Source: Deinococcus indicus (GTDB lineage Bacteria; Deinococcota; Deinococci; Deinococcales; Deinococcaceae). From it: a stretch of 64,000 nt of DNA. The stretch lies in contig NZ_NHMK01000010.1 of the NCBI RefSeq assembly GCF_002198095.1, positions 124,001 through 188,000 on the forward strand, written 5' to 3'. Position numbers and translations under genes: made by a program. Shown piece by piece: positions 37,096 through 47,243 of the stretch (the first letter of the stretch is position 1; every line of letters starts with the position of its first letter). The notes under the pieces are model-generated. The model was not told the origin of the DNA. It made no database searches and was given only the letters and a program-made list of their open reading frames with translations.

Positions 37096-39282
37096 ATGAC
37101 CACCCGGCCCTTTTCCGCTCCCCCCGCGCCGGTCCTGACCTACCGCGTCGAGGGCATGGACTGCGCCCACTGCGTGCAGAAGGTCGAGCGGCTGGTGGGC
37201 ACCCTGCCCGGCACGGCCGCCGTCAGCACCAGCTTCACGCGGCAGACGCTGCGGCTGGAACTGGACGAGAGCCGCACGCCCCGCCAGACCCTCGAAGGGC
37301 ACCTGCGCGCCCTAGGGTACGTTCCGGCGCTGCAACCCGACCCGCACGCAGCGGAGCTGCCGGCGACCCCGCTGGACACGCCGCTCCACGGACCCCAGGG
37401 GGGAGGCGCGTGGTACCGCAGCGGGCAGGGGCGGCTCGTGCTGGTGTCCGGGGCGCTGCTGGCCGCCGCGTGGCTGCTGTCGCTCGCAGCGCCGCAGGCC
37501 GCCGACCTGGGCTTCGTGGCCGTCACGCTGCTGGCAGGCGCTCCGCTGGCCCGCCGGGCCGTGATCAGCGCCCGGCTGGGCGAGGTGTTCTCGATCAACC
37601 TGCTCGTCACGCTGGCCGCGCTGGGCGCCCTGCTGATCGGCGAGGCCGCCGAGGGCGCGGCCGTGGTGTTCCTGTTCGCGGTCGGTGAACTGCTCGAGGG
37701 CGTCGCGGCCGGCCGCGCCCGGTCGGGCGTGCAGGCGCTCGCGGCCCTCACGCCGTCCACCGCGCAACTGCTGACGCCGCAGGGACCGCGCGAGGTGCCG
37801 GCGGCGTCGCTTCGGCCAGGTCAGCGGGTGCTGGTCACGCCCGGCACGCGCGTCCCGGCGGACGGCGTGATCGAGGAGGGCGTCTCGGGCCTGGACGACA
37901 GCGCCGTGACCGGCGAGAGCGTCCCGGTGCGCCGCGCCGCTGGTGACGAGGTGTTTGGCGGCAGCGTCAGCACCGACGGCACCCTGACGGTCCGCGTGAC
38001 CCGCGAGGCGAACGACACGACCCTGGCGCGCATCCTGCACCTGATCGAGCAGGCCGAGGAGAGCCGCGCGCCCACCGCGCGGTTCATCGACCGGTTCAGC
38101 CGGGTGTACACGCCGGGCGTGATGCTCGTATCGGCGCTCGTGGCGTTCGGGCCGCCGCTGCTGGGCGAACCGCTCTCGCCGTGGCTGTACAAGGGCCTGA
38201 GCCTGCTGCTGATCGGCTGCCCCTGCGCGCTGGTCCTGAGTGTCCCGGCAGCCGTCACCAGCGGCCTGAGCGCCGGCGCGCGCCGCGGCCTGCTCATCAA
38301 GGGCGGCGCGGCCCTGGAGACGCTGGCCCGCGTCCGGACCGTCGCCTTCGACAAGACCGGCACCCTGACCGCCGGGCAGCCCCGCCTGAGCGAGTGTCTG
38401 CCGGCCGGGCCGGACCGTGGCCGCGCCGACCCGGACGGCGGGACGCTGCGGCTGGCGGCCGCCGTGGCCGGTGCCAGCAGCCACCCGCTGTCGCGCGCCG
38501 TGACCGACGCGGCGCGCGCGCGCGGACTGAGCGTCCCGGCCGTCACGGACGCCCACGCCCGGCCCGGCGAGGGCGCCAGCGCCACCCTGGACGGCCGCGC
38601 CCTGCACCTGAGTTCCGCCGCGAGCGCCGCCGCCCGGCTGGGCAGCGCCCTGGACGCCGAATTCGGGAAGCTGGGGGCGCTGGAGGCGCGCGGCCTGTCG
38701 GTCAGCGTGCTGCACGACGATCACGTCCCGCTGGCGCTGCTGGCCTTCCAGGACGACCTGCGCCCGGACGCCGCCGCCGCCCTGACGGACCTGCGCCGCC
38801 TGGGCGTGGACCGCGTGATGCTCACCGGGGATCACGAACGCGCCGCGCAGGCGGCCGCCCGTGACCTGCCCATCGAGGTGCGCGCCTCGCTGCGGCCCGA
38901 GGAGAAACTCCGGCACCTGGAGGCGCTGCCCGGCCCGGTCGTGATGGTCGGGGACGGCATCAACGACGCGCCCGCCCTGGCCCGCGCGGACGTCGGGATC
39001 GCCATGGGGGGCGGCACGGCCGTCGCGCTCGACACCGCCGACGCCGCGCTGCTGGGCTCGTCGCTGCGGGGCGTGCCGGACCTCGTGCAGCTGGCGCGGG
39101 CCACCATGCGCAACGTCCACTGGAACATCGCGCTGGCGCTGGGCCTCAAGGGCCTGTTCCTGATCACCACCCTGACCGGCGCGACCACCCTGTGGATGGC
39201 GGTCCTGGCCGATACCGGCGCGACCGCGCTGGTCACCGCGAACGCCCTGCGGCTGCTGCGCTGGACCCCGGAGCGCCCGTGA
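37096..39282 (+). CDS. P1B-type heavy-metal ATPase (Zn/Cd/Pb export)
   Basis: The 728-residue ATPase has an N-terminal metal-binding domain (GMDCAHC, Cys 23 and 26), the CPC membrane motif (Cys 375, Cys 377), the phosphorylated Asp of DKTGTLT (about 419), an SHPLS motif and GDGINDAPAL. The last membrane helix region reads LADTGATALVTANALRLL; the Asp and Asn fit the Zn/Cd/Pb class rather than the copper class. It pumps metal out of the cytoplasm using ATP. The start is set by the adjacent TATACT box. The ArsR-family gene overlaps its stop. Confidence 0.92.
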   Translation: MTTRPFSAPPAPVLTYRVEGMDCAHCVQKVERLVGTLPGTAAVSTSFTRQTLRLELDESRTPRQTLEGHLRALGYVPALQPDPHAAELPATPLDTPLHGPQGGGAWYRSGQGRLVLVSGALLAAAWLLSLAAPQAADLGFVAVTLLAGAPLARRAVISARLGEVFSINLLVTLAALGALLIGEAAEGAAVVFLFAVGELLEGVAAGRARSGVQALAALTPSTAQLLTPQGPREVPAASLRPGQRVLVTPGTRVPADGVIEEGVSGLDDSAVTGESVPVRRAAGDEVFGGSVSTDGTLTVRVTREANDTTLARILHLIEQAEESRAPTARFIDRFSRVYTPGVMLVSALVAFGPPLLGEPLSPWLYKGLSLLLIGCPCALVLSVPAAVTSGLSAGARRGLLIKGGAALETLARVRTVAFDKTGTLTAGQPRLSECLPAGPDRGRADPDGGTLRLAAAVAGASSHPLSRAVTDAARARGLSVPAVTDAHARPGEGASATLDGRALHLSSAASAAARLGSALDAEFGKLGALEARGLSVSVLHDDHVPLALLAFQDDLRPDAAAALTDLRRLGVDRVMLTGDHERAAQAAARDLPIEVRASLRPEEKLRHLEALPGPVVMVGDGINDAPALARADVGIAMGGGTAVALDTADAALLGSSLRGVPDLVQLARATMRNVHWNIALALGLKGLFLITTLTGATTLWMAVLADTGATALVTANALRLLRWTPERP

Positions 39283-39671
39283 CGCCCGCCCGCCGCGCCC
39301 CCACGGCGCCGGAAGCGTGCGCCACCCACGAACTTCACCCGCAGGCCGTCGCGCGGGCCCTGGCGGCCCAGCCGACCCCGGAGCAGGTGGAGCGGGCCGC
39401 CGCGCTGCTCAAGGTCGTGGCGGACCCCACCCGGCTGCGGCTGCTGAGCGCCCTGAACGCCGCCGGGCCGGGCGGCGAGCTGTGCGTGTGCGACCTGGCG
39501 GCCGTGATCGGCCTGAGCGAGAGCGCCGTCAGTCACCAGTTGCGGCTGCTGCGGCAGGTGCGGGCCGTGCAGGCGCGCCGCGCGGGCCGCGTGGTGTACT
39601 ACCGGCTGCTCGACGCGCACCTGACCGTCCTGATCGGCAGCGCCCTGGAACACGCCTCCGAACCAGGGTAG
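39279..39671 (+). CDS. ArsR/SmtB/CadC-family metal-sensing repressor
   Basis: A GTG start at 39279 overlaps the ATPase stop (GTGA) and gives 130 residues. The winged helix is clear (KVVADPTRLRLLSAL, DLAAVIGLSESAVSHQLRLLR). ELCVCDL ahead of the recognition helix is the alpha-3 Cys-x-Cys site of CadC-type sensors, and the C-terminal DAHLTVLIGSALEHA carries the alpha-5 Asp/His residues typical of zinc sensors. It should repress the operon until Zn, Cd or Pb binds. The likely operator is the palindrome at 37068-37083. Confidence 0.92.
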   Translation: MTPARRAPTAPEACATHELHPQAVARALAAQPTPEQVERAAALLKVVADPTRLRLLSALNAAGPGGELCVCDLAAVIGLSESAVSHQLRLLRQVRAVQARRAGRVVYYRLLDAHLTVLIGSALEHASEPG

Positions 39672-39773
39672 CCGGTCCGCGTGGGCGCCAGGTGCGCTAC
39701 GATCGGGTTCAGCCGTCTCCTCCCCTTTCCGCCCTCCTGCCCGAGGCTACCCTCCTGTGACGACCCCGCCCGC

Positions 39774-42700
39774 ATGACGCGCCCCGACCCCCTGCCTCTT
39801 CCCCCGGCGCTGGCGTCCCTGCTTCTGGCCAGCGAGGACGTAACGTTCGTCCTGAACGCCGACGGCGAGTTCGAGTACCTGAACGGCGCGGCCGCCGCCC
39901 TGCTGCACCTCGAGGTCCACGAGGCGCTCGGGCGGCCGCTGGAACGCGAGTTCCCGCACCTGCTCAGCGGCCACTGGTACACCGAGAGCCGCCACGTGCG
40001 CGCCACGGGCCGGCCCGGCGCGTACGACGCGTTCAGTCCGGCGGTGGGCGGCTGGGTGCGGGTCAGCCTGACCCCGCACGGAGACTCGCTCGCCGCGCAC
40101 CTGCGGGACGTGTCCTCCATCAAACGCAAGGAAACCCTGCAACAGATCACGGCGGATCTCGTCACGGCCGACAGCGTGCCGGCGGTCCTGAGCGCCACGC
40201 TGACCGGCGCGGCGCCCGTCACCGCCGCGACCGGCGGGGCGGCGTTGCAGCTCACGCCGGGCGGCGACGCCCTGACCCACGTGGATCTGAACCGCCCGGA
40301 CGGCCCGGTCCGTGTGCCCGCTGGGGACCTGCCGGAGCCAATACCGCTCGGCGGGGACCACCCGGCCGCCGAGGCGGTCCGCAGCGGGCAGGCGGTCTTC
40401 GCGCCCGGTGGGCCGCACGGGCGCGTGGCGGCCCTGCCGCTCAGCGTGGACGGACGCCCGTGGGGGGCGCTGCTGCTGACCTTCGGCGCGGCCCGGCCGT
40501 TCCTGCCGGCTGAACGTCAGTTCCTGCTGACCCTCTCACAGCAGTGCGCGCAGGCGCTGACGCAGCTGGAGGCCCGCCGTCACCTGCAGGAGCAGGCCGA
40601 GAACCTCGCCACGCTCAACCGCGTCGGGCAGACCCTGGCGGCCGAACTGGACCTGCGCAAGCTGGTGCAGGGCGTCACGGACGCCGGCGTGACCCTCACC
40701 GGCGCGCAGTTCGGGGCGTTCTTCTACAACCTGACCGACCGCGACCCGGACGGGTACCGCCTGCACGTGCTGTCCGGCGCGCCCCGCGAGGCCTTCGCGA
40801 ATTTTCCCATGCCGCGCATGACCGGCGTGTTCGGCCCGACCTTCGCGGGCCGGGGGGTCGTGCGGGCCGGGGACATCACGCGCGACGGCCGGTACGGGCA
40901 GCTGGGCGGCATGCCCCCCGGTCACCTGCCGGTCCGCAGTTACCTCGCGGTGCCGGTCACGTCCCGTTCCGGCGACGTGCTGGGCGCGCTGCTGTTCGGG
41001 CATCCCGACCCGGACGTGTTCACGGACCGTTCCGAGCAGCTGGCCGCCGGGCTGGCCGCGCAGACGGCGTCGGCGCTGGACAATGCCCGGCTGTACCAGC
41101 AGTTGCAGGACAGCCACGCGCTGCTCGAGACGCGCGTGGAGGCCCGCACGCGCGAACTGGCCGAGCAGACGGTCGCCCTGGAAGCCTTCGCGCGCTTCAC
41201 CGAGGCGGCCGGCACGAGCACCGACGTCCGCACGCTGGCGCGGCAGGCGCTGACGGTGTTCCGCAGTTTCTTCGCGCAGTGCAGCGCGGCGTACTACGAG
41301 CGCAGCGGCGACCACTGGTACGCGCAGGTCTGGACCGAGGACATCGCGCCGCACGTCGTGCAGAGCATCACCGCCGGCGTACCGGCTGACGCGCCCGCCT
41401 TCCTGGAGGCGGCCCGCACGCACGCCCCGGTGTTCGTGGACGGCTGGGAGGCGGGCGAGCAGCGCGTGGCGGCCACCGACGATTACGGCACGGTGGCGCT
41501 GTACCCCATGCTGGTCGCCGGCGAGGTCGTCGGCCTGCTGGCCGTGGGCCTGCTCGACACGCGCGAGTGGACCGAGCAGGACCGGGCGGTGGTCCGCGCG
41601 GCCGGGCGCAGCATGAACCTGTCGCTGGAACGCGCGGAGGTCGCCTCGCAGCTTCAGACGCAGCGCGACGCCCTGCACGCCCGCACGCAGGCGCTGGAGG
41701 CCTTCGCGGAACTCACGCGGGACCTGACGCTGGAGGCCGACCCGCACGCCCTGATCCGACGCGCGCAGGAGATCATCCTGTCGCTGCTGCCCGACGGCTA
41801 CGCCCTGTACTGGGAGCGCGAGGGGGACCGCCTGCTTGTCCGCACGCAGGTCGGGCAGGTCGGCAACGACGCCCTGCAACGCCAGCTGGACGCCGGGCTG
41901 CCGTACCCGACGACCCTGACGGTCCGGCGGCCCTTCGAGTCCGGGCAGCCGCTGTACCAGGACGAGTACGACCGCGGGCACGACGGCCTGCAGGGCAGCG
42001 TCGAGCACATCAGCACGACCGCCTCGCTGCCGGTGCAGGTGGACGGCACCGTGCAGGGCGTGATCGTGGTGGGCCTGTTCGGGCAGCGGCGCTGGAACGA
42101 CACGGACCGCGCGCTGCTCGACACCGTCACCCGCAGCCTCAGCCTCGCGCTGGAGGGCGCGCAGAAGGCCCGCACGCTGCAGGAACGCACGCAGGAACTC
42201 GAACGCAGCAACGCGGAACTCGAACGGTTCGCGTTCGCCGCCAGCCACGACCTGCAGGAGCCCCTGCGGACCATCACCAGTTTCACGGAACTGATCGACC
42301 GCCGCTACGGCCCGCAGCTCGACCCGCAGGGCCAGCGGTACCTGGGGATCGTCACCCAGGGCGCGCGGCGCATGAAGGGCCTGATCGACGACCTGCTGGT
42401 CTTCTCCCGCCTGAACGCCGTGCGCGAACCGCTGCAACCCCTGAACCTGAGCGGGCCGTTACAGGACGCCCTCGCGCAGTTGCAGGCCGCCGTGGACGGC
42501 GCCGGGGCGCAGGTCACCTGGGACGCCCTGCCGGACGTGATGGGCATCGGCGGTGAGTTGACGCAGCTGCTGCAGAACCTGATCGGGAACGCCGTGAAGT
42601 TCCGCCGTCCGGACGCCGCGCCGCGCGTTCACCTCAGCGCCACGCGGCGCGGCGAGTGGTGGGAGGTGCGCGTGCAGGACAACGGCATCGGCTTCGAGGC

Positions 42701-42887
42701 GCAGTACGCCGAGCGGGTGTTCCAGCTGTTCCAGCGCCTGCACCTGCGCGACCAGTACGACGGGACCGGCATGGGTCTCGCCATCGTCCGCAAGATCACC
42801 GAGCACCACGGGGGGCGCATCTGGGCCGAGTCCACGCCCGGACAGGGCAGCGCGTTCACGTTCACGCTGCCCGCCCTGCCCGCCTGA
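39774..42887 (+). CDS. PAS/multi-GAF sensor histidine kinase
   Basis: The ATG at 39774 gives 1037 residues; no ribosome binding site is obvious. Order: PAS (about 10-120), then about four GAF-like domains (the second includes FPMPRMTGVFGPTFAGRGVVR, the last FAELTRDLTLEADPHALIRR). Next come a coiled-coil linker, HisKA with SHDLQEPLR near residue 823, and a HATPase (LIGNAVKFRRP, DNGIGFEAQY, GTGMGLAIV). The last GAF and the kinase core match the kinase at 7786, so these are paralogues with different sensor sets. No membrane helix or bilin-binding Cys signature was noticed. A stand-alone receiver is the probable partner. Confidence 0.9.
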   Translation: MTRPDPLPLPPALASLLLASEDVTFVLNADGEFEYLNGAAAALLHLEVHEALGRPLEREFPHLLSGHWYTESRHVRATGRPGAYDAFSPAVGGWVRVSLTPHGDSLAAHLRDVSSIKRKETLQQITADLVTADSVPAVLSATLTGAAPVTAATGGAALQLTPGGDALTHVDLNRPDGPVRVPAGDLPEPIPLGGDHPAAEAVRSGQAVFAPGGPHGRVAALPLSVDGRPWGALLLTFGAARPFLPAERQFLLTLSQQCAQALTQLEARRHLQEQAENLATLNRVGQTLAAELDLRKLVQGVTDAGVTLTGAQFGAFFYNLTDRDPDGYRLHVLSGAPREAFANFPMPRMTGVFGPTFAGRGVVRAGDITRDGRYGQLGGMPPGHLPVRSYLAVPVTSRSGDVLGALLFGHPDPDVFTDRSEQLAAGLAAQTASALDNARLYQQLQDSHALLETRVEARTRELAEQTVALEAFARFTEAAGTSTDVRTLARQALTVFRSFFAQCSAAYYERSGDHWYAQVWTEDIAPHVVQSITAGVPADAPAFLEAARTHAPVFVDGWEAGEQRVAATDDYGTVALYPMLVAGEVVGLLAVGLLDTREWTEQDRAVVRAAGRSMNLSLERAEVASQLQTQRDALHARTQALEAFAELTRDLTLEADPHALIRRAQEIILSLLPDGYALYWEREGDRLLVRTQVGQVGNDALQRQLDAGLPYPTTLTVRRPFESGQPLYQDEYDRGHDGLQGSVEHISTTASLPVQVDGTVQGVIVVGLFGQRRWNDTDRALLDTVTRSLSLALEGAQKARTLQERTQELERSNAELERFAFAASHDLQEPLRTITSFTELIDRRYGPQLDPQGQRYLGIVTQGARRMKGLIDDLLVFSRLNAVREPLQPLNLSGPLQDALAQLQAAVDGAGAQVTWDALPDVMGIGGELTQLLQNLIGNAVKFRRPDAAPRVHLSATRRGEWWEVRVQDNGIGFEAQYAERVFQLFQRLHLRDQYDGTGMGLAIVRKITEHHGGRIWAESTPGQGSAFTFTLPALPA

Positions 42888-42897
42888 GCGCGCCCGT

Positions 42898-43962
42898 TCA
42901 GGCGAAACGCGCGAGGTCCGGGTTGGCCTTGAGCTGCTGCACGACCTTCTTGATGTCCTGCGTGCGGTCCTTGCGGACGACCAGGGTCACGTCCCCGGCG
43001 CGCACCACGACCACGTCCTCCAGGCCGATGGTGGCGATCAGGTCGTCGCCGCCCGTGGTGTACATGATCGCGCCGCCCGTGTCGAGGCTGACGTGGCGGC
43101 CCACCGCGACGTTCGAGCCGTCCCCCTTGAGCAGACGTTCCAGGGCGTTCCAGTCGCCCAGGTCGTCCCACCCGAAACTGGCGGGAATCACGGCGACGTT
43201 CCGGGCGCGTTCCAGGATGGCGTAGTCCACGCTGATCTTCGGCAGGTCCGGGTACACCTGCCGCAGGCCGCCGCGCACGCGGGCCGCCTCGGCCATCGGG
43301 CCGTACAGGTCCGGGACGAGCGTCTCGAACGCCGCGAGAATGGTGCTGACCTTCCAGATGAACATCCCGGAGTTCCACAGGTAGTTGCCGGTGTCCAGGA
43401 ACCCCTGCGCGGTGTCCGCGTCGGGTTTCTCCGCGAATCGCTGCACGCGGTACACGCCGGTCTGCGCGTCCTGCTCTCCCTTCTCGATGTACCCGTAACC
43501 GGTCGCCGGGTACTGCGGCTGCATGCCCAGCGTGACGAGCACGTCGTTCGCCTGCGCGTACGCCACGGCGCGTTCCAGGGTCGCGGCGAAGGCAGCCGGG
43601 TCGTCCACGCGGTGATCGGCGGGGAACACGCCCATCACGGCGTCCGGGTCGTCGCGGTGCACGGTGAGCGCGCCGTACAGGATCGCGGCGGCCGTGTCGC
43701 GCGGCACGGGTTCGACCAGCAGGTTCTCCAGCGGCAACTCGGGCAGGTGCTCCAGCACGTGCGAGCGGTGCTCGTTCGCCGTGACGACCATCAGGCGTTC
43801 CAGGCCGCCGGGCAGCCCGGCCGTGAGACGTTCGGCGGTCGTCTGGAGCAGGCTGCGGCCGCTGGATTCCAGCGTCAGGAACTGCTTGGGTTTGCTCTTG
43901 CGCGACAGCGGCCAGAAGCGCTCGCCGCTCCCACCTGCCAGGATCACCGGGTAGAAGGTCAT
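42898..43962 (-). CDS. manC: Mannose-1-phosphate guanylyltransferase
   Basis: The 354-residue nucleotidyltransferase makes GDP-mannose from GTP and mannose-1-phosphate. It has the pyrophosphorylase loop [53 protein letters not shown] and [13 protein letters not shown]. It lacks the C-terminal isomerase domain of bifunctional ManC-GMI proteins. TAAGAT (43969-43974) lies six nt before the ATG, so the mRNA is leaderless. It is divergent from a phosphohexomutase at 44076, which could supply its substrate. Confidence 0.92.
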   Translation of the reverse strand: MTFYPVILAGGSGERFWPLSRKSKPKQFLTLESSGRSLLQTTAERLTAGLPGGLERLMVVTANEHRSHVLEHLPELPLENLLVEPVPRDTAAAILYGALTVHRDDPDAVMGVFPADHRVDDPAAFAATLERAVAYAQANDVLVTLGMQPQYPATGYGYIEKGEQDAQTGVYRVQRFAEKPDADTAQGFLDTGNYLWNSGMFIWKVSTILAAFETLVPDLYGPMAEAARVRGGLRQVYPDLPKISVDYAILERARNVAVIPASFGWDDLGDWNALERLLKGDGSNVAVGRHVSLDTGGAIMYTTGGDDLIATIGLEDVVVVRAGDVTLVVRKDRTQDIKKVVQQLKANPDLARFA

Positions 43963-43968
43963 GCCGGT

Positions 43969-44068
43969 ATCTTAAGCTCCGATGTCGCGGTGGACGCGTC
44001 GGTCTGCACAGGGAAGTGGGTGGCTGGGCAGGAAACCGGCGCGCCGCGGCGGCCGGTCAGGGTAGGCT
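43969..44068. promoter_or_regulatory. Divergent leaderless promoters of manC and phosphohexomutase
   Basis: TAAGAT on the minus strand (43969-43974) and TAGGCT on the plus strand (44063-44068) lie six and seven nt before the respective ATG codons. Confidence 0.6.
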
Positions 44069-44075
44069 GTGCCTC

Positions 44076-45485
44076 ATGAAGCTCACTTTCGGCACTGACG
44101 GCTGGCGCGGCGTGATCGCCGACGAGTTCACGTTCGCCAACGTGGGGCGCGTGGCCCGCGCGCACGCGCAGGCGCTGCTGGACGCCGGGGGCCGTTCGGC
44201 GGTCGTGGCGCACGACACCCGCTTCCTGGGCGGCGCGTTCGCCCGCGCGGCCGGCGAGACGTTGCAAGCGGCCGGTCTGGACGTGACGGTCCTGACGGGC
44301 GCCACGCCCACGCCCGCGCTGTCATACGCGGTGCGGGCCGGTGGACACGCGGGCGGCGTGATGATCACGGCTAGCCACAATCCGGGGCAGTACCAGGGGT
44401 ACAAACTCAAGGGGTCCTACGGTGGAAGCGCCACGCCCGCGCTGGTCGCCGAGGTCGAGGCGCGACTGGACGGCCCGCCCACGCCCCGAGCGGCCGGAGG
44501 GCTGAACGAGGCGGACGTCCGGGCCGAGTACCTGAGCGCACTGGCGCAGCTGGTGGATACCGGCGCGATCCGCCGGGCGGGCCTGCCGGTGTACCACGAC
44601 GCGATGCACGGCGCGGCCGGAGGCTGGATCGAGGCGTTCACGCGCGAGTACCTGGGCGTGCCGTTCCAGGGGATGCGGGCCGCGCCGGACCCGCTGTTCG
44701 GGGGCGTGAACCCGGAGCCGATCACGCAGAACCTGCATTCCACCATGCAAGCCATGCGGGACGTGAGCGGCCCGGCGTTCGCGATGGTCACGGACGGCGA
44801 CGCCGACCGCATCGGGGCGGTGCTGTCGGGCGGGCGGTTCTTCAACAGTCACCAGATCTTCGCGGTGCTGCTGCATCACCTCGCGTCGCAGGGGAAGCGG
44901 GGGATCGTGGTGCGGACGGTGTCCACGAGCGGGATTATCGAGCGGCTCGCGCAGCATCACGGGCTGCGGGTGGTGCAGACGCCGGTGGGCTTCAAGTACA
45001 TCACCGAGGCGTTCCTGCACGGCGAGACGCACCCGGAGGACGCCGTGCTGATCGGCGGTGAGGAGTCCGGCGGGATCGGCGTGCAGGGGCACGTGCCCGA
45101 GCGCGACGGGCTGCTCAACGGTCTGCTGCTGCAGGAGGCGGTCGCGGTGACCGGCCTGGGGCTGGACGAGCAGTTCGCGCAGATCGAGGCGCTCGTGGAC
45201 TTCCGGCACCATTACGACCGGGTGGACCTGCACCTGCCGCGCCCCATCGACCGGGCGGCCCTGATGGACGACGTGGCGGGCCTGGGGTCGCTGGGCGGCC
45301 ACGCCGTGCAGGAGGTCGTCACGATGGACGGCGTGAAACTGGTGTTCGCAGGCGGGTACGGCATGGTCCGGGCGTCCGGGACCGAGCCGGTCGTGCGCCT
45401 GTACGTGGAAGCCCCGAGCGACGCGGAGGTGCAGGGCATCCTGACGGAACTGCGTGAACGGACGCTGCGGCACCTGCCGCGCTGA
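44076..45485 (+). CDS. Phosphoglucomutase/phosphomannomutase family protein
   Basis: The 469-residue alpha-D-phosphohexomutase has FGTDGWRG at the start, the phosphoserine loop TASHNPGQYQGYK, the metal site DGDADRIG, the sugar-binding loop GGEESGG, and the phosphate-binding RASGTEPVVRLYVEA near the end. It interconverts hexose 1- and 6-phosphates. Glucose or mannose cannot be told apart from the sequence; the divergent manC favours mannose. The start follows a leaderless TAGGCT box. Confidence 0.9.
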   Translation: MKLTFGTDGWRGVIADEFTFANVGRVARAHAQALLDAGGRSAVVAHDTRFLGGAFARAAGETLQAAGLDVTVLTGATPTPALSYAVRAGGHAGGVMITASHNPGQYQGYKLKGSYGGSATPALVAEVEARLDGPPTPRAAGGLNEADVRAEYLSALAQLVDTGAIRRAGLPVYHDAMHGAAGGWIEAFTREYLGVPFQGMRAAPDPLFGGVNPEPITQNLHSTMQAMRDVSGPAFAMVTDGDADRIGAVLSGGRFFNSHQIFAVLLHHLASQGKRGIVVRTVSTSGIIERLAQHHGLRVVQTPVGFKYITEAFLHGETHPEDAVLIGGEESGGIGVQGHVPERDGLLNGLLLQEAVAVTGLGLDEQFAQIEALVDFRHHYDRVDLHLPRPIDRAALMDDVAGLGSLGGHAVQEVVTMDGVKLVFAGGYGMVRASGTEPVVRLYVEAPSDAEVQGILTELRERTLRHLPR

Positions 45486-45868
45486 GGTCCGTCGCTCCGC
45501 GTCTGTGCGGATTCCGGCCCTTTCGCCTTCCGTCCGGACGGGCAGCGGGTGGCCGACGCCACGACTGGAATCCGCGTGAAGCACAGATGACCGGGATGGG
45601 TTGTCGGGTTTCAGCGCAGCGTCCTGATATAAGGGACGTTTAAAAGTGTGTCCTGGATTGTGTTTCCGGGAAAAATCAATACCGCTTGCCGTTCCCGTTC
45701 CCGCACCCACCTAGCCCACCCTCTGGTCAAGGTGCGGGGCAGTCACTATCCTCACCCGCAGTTCCAGACAACACCGCAACTGAACAGACCACCGCGCCCA
45801 CCCACACGGCATTCCGGTGTCCTGTCCGGCCCTGCCCCATTGTCCACGGGAATTCCAGGAGGACTGCC
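45486..45868 (+). other. Intergenic region upstream of the protease gene
   Basis: These 383 bp contain no convincing gene. An AT-richer patch (45620-45680) includes TATAAG (45628-45633) with TTGTCG (45601-45606) upstream, a possible promoter that would give a 5' leader of more than 200 nt. No riboswitch fold was recognised. Confidence 0.35.
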
Positions 45869-47131
45869 ATGAACGCACGACCGATGCCCGCCGCCCTTGC
45901 CCTGACCCTCGCCCTCGCCGCCTGCGGCGCGGCCCCCACCGCCGCCACGCCGGACAGCGGCAGCGCCCCGAGCGGCGTCCGCGGCAGCCAGAACGAGAAC
46001 GCCATCGCCGGACAGTACATCGTGGTCCTCAAGGACGGCAGCGTGCCCCTGCCCATCACCGTGCAGAGCGTCGGCGGCCCCCTCAACGACCGCCTGAACG
46101 CCCAGGCCGTTACCAGCCTGATCAACACCCTGAACCTCGACCCGCAGGGCGCGGACATCCGTCACGTGTACGCCAGCGCCCTGAACGGCTTCTCCGGCAA
46201 CCTCAGCGCGCAGAACCTCGCCCGCCTGCAGTCCGACCCCCGCGTGGACTACATCGAGCAGGACCAGATGATGGTCAGCACCGCCACCCAGAGCGGCGCC
46301 ACCTGGGGCCTGGACCGCATCGACCAGCGCAACCTGCCCCTGAGCGGCTCCTACGTGTACAACCGCACCGGCAGCGGCGTGAACTCCTACATCCTGGATA
46401 CCGGCATCAACACCGCGCACACCAACTTCGGCGGCCGCGCCGTCTGGGGCGGGAACTTCACGGGCGACGGCGTGAACAGCGACTGCGACGGCCACGGCAC
46501 GCACGTCGCCGGCACGGTCGGCAGCAGCACCTGGGGCGTCGCCAAGAGCACGCAGCTGTGGGCCGTGAAGGTCCTCGACTGCAGCGGCAACGGCGCGAAC
46601 AGCGGCATCATCTCCGCGCTGGACGCCGTCGTGGCACACAGCGTCACGGGCCGCAAGGTCGTCAACATGAGCCTCGGGCCGAGAACCCGTTCGGTCAGCG
46701 ACGCCCTGGACGCCGCCGTGAACCGCGCCAACAGCAGCAACGTCGTGGTCATCGTGGCCGCCGGCAACAGCAACGACGACTCCTGCTTCTACAGCCCCGC
46801 CCGCGCCAGCGGCGCCATCGCCGTCGGCAGCACCACCCGGACCGACGCCCGCAGCTCGTTCAGCAACTTCGGCACCTGCGTGGACATCTTCGCGCCGGGC
46901 AGCGCCATCACCAGCACCTGGATCGGCTCGACGACCGCCACGAACACCATCGACGGCACCTCCATGGCCTCCCCGCACGTCGCGGGCGCCGCCGCCCTGA
47001 TCCTCCAGGCCAACCCCACGGCCAGCAGCAGCACCGTCCGCAGCCTGCTGCTGAACGCCACCACCGCCAGCAAGGTCACGGGCGCCGGCACCGGCAGCCC
47101 CAACCGCCTGCTGTTCACCGGCAGCTTCTGA
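45869..47131 (+). CDS. Subtilisin-like serine protease, lipoprotein (S8 family)
   Basis: The ATG at 45869 follows AGGAGG (45857-45862) and gives 420 residues. A lipoprotein signal (ALALTLALAACG) is followed by an inhibitor I9 propeptide (GQYIVVLKDG to DPRVDYIEQDQ). The catalytic domain has Asp in YILDTGINTAH, His in GHGTHVAGTVGS and Ser in GTSMASPHVAGAAALI, plus the oxyanion Asn region VAAGNSNDDS. It resembles aqualysin/proteinase K. Paired Cys residues (SDCDGHG, LDCSGNG, SCFYSP, FGTCVD) may form disulfides outside the cell. A long hairpin follows the stop. Confidence 0.95.
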   Translation: MNARPMPAALALTLALAACGAAPTAATPDSGSAPSGVRGSQNENAIAGQYIVVLKDGSVPLPITVQSVGGPLNDRLNAQAVTSLINTLNLDPQGADIRHVYASALNGFSGNLSAQNLARLQSDPRVDYIEQDQMMVSTATQSGATWGLDRIDQRNLPLSGSYVYNRTGSGVNSYILDTGINTAHTNFGGRAVWGGNFTGDGVNSDCDGHGTHVAGTVGSSTWGVAKSTQLWAVKVLDCSGNGANSGIISALDAVVAHSVTGRKVVNMSLGPRTRSVSDALDAAVNRANSSNVVVIVAAGNSNDDSCFYSPARASGAIAVGSTTRTDARSSFSNFGTCVDIFAPGSAITSTWIGSTTATNTIDGTSMASPHVAGAAALILQANPTASSSTVRSLLLNATTASKVTGAGTGSPNRLLFTGSF

Positions 47132-47178
47132 ACCACCCGGCCTGAACGGGGCTCGCAGAGCGCCTCTCGTCAGGCCGG

Positions 47179-47228
47179 AGCGGGGCCGCACCTGCGCAGG
47201 GAACCATCCCTGGAGCTGCGGCCCCGCT
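47179..47228. terminator. Long hairpin after the protease gene
   Basis: AGCGGGGCCGCA (47179-47190) pairs perfectly with TGCGGCCCCGCT (47217-47228). An inner stem (CAGGGA with TCCCTG) adds stability. It lies about 50 bp after the stop and just before repeat R7. Confidence 0.65.
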
Positions 47229-47243
47229 TCACGTAGGCGCTCA

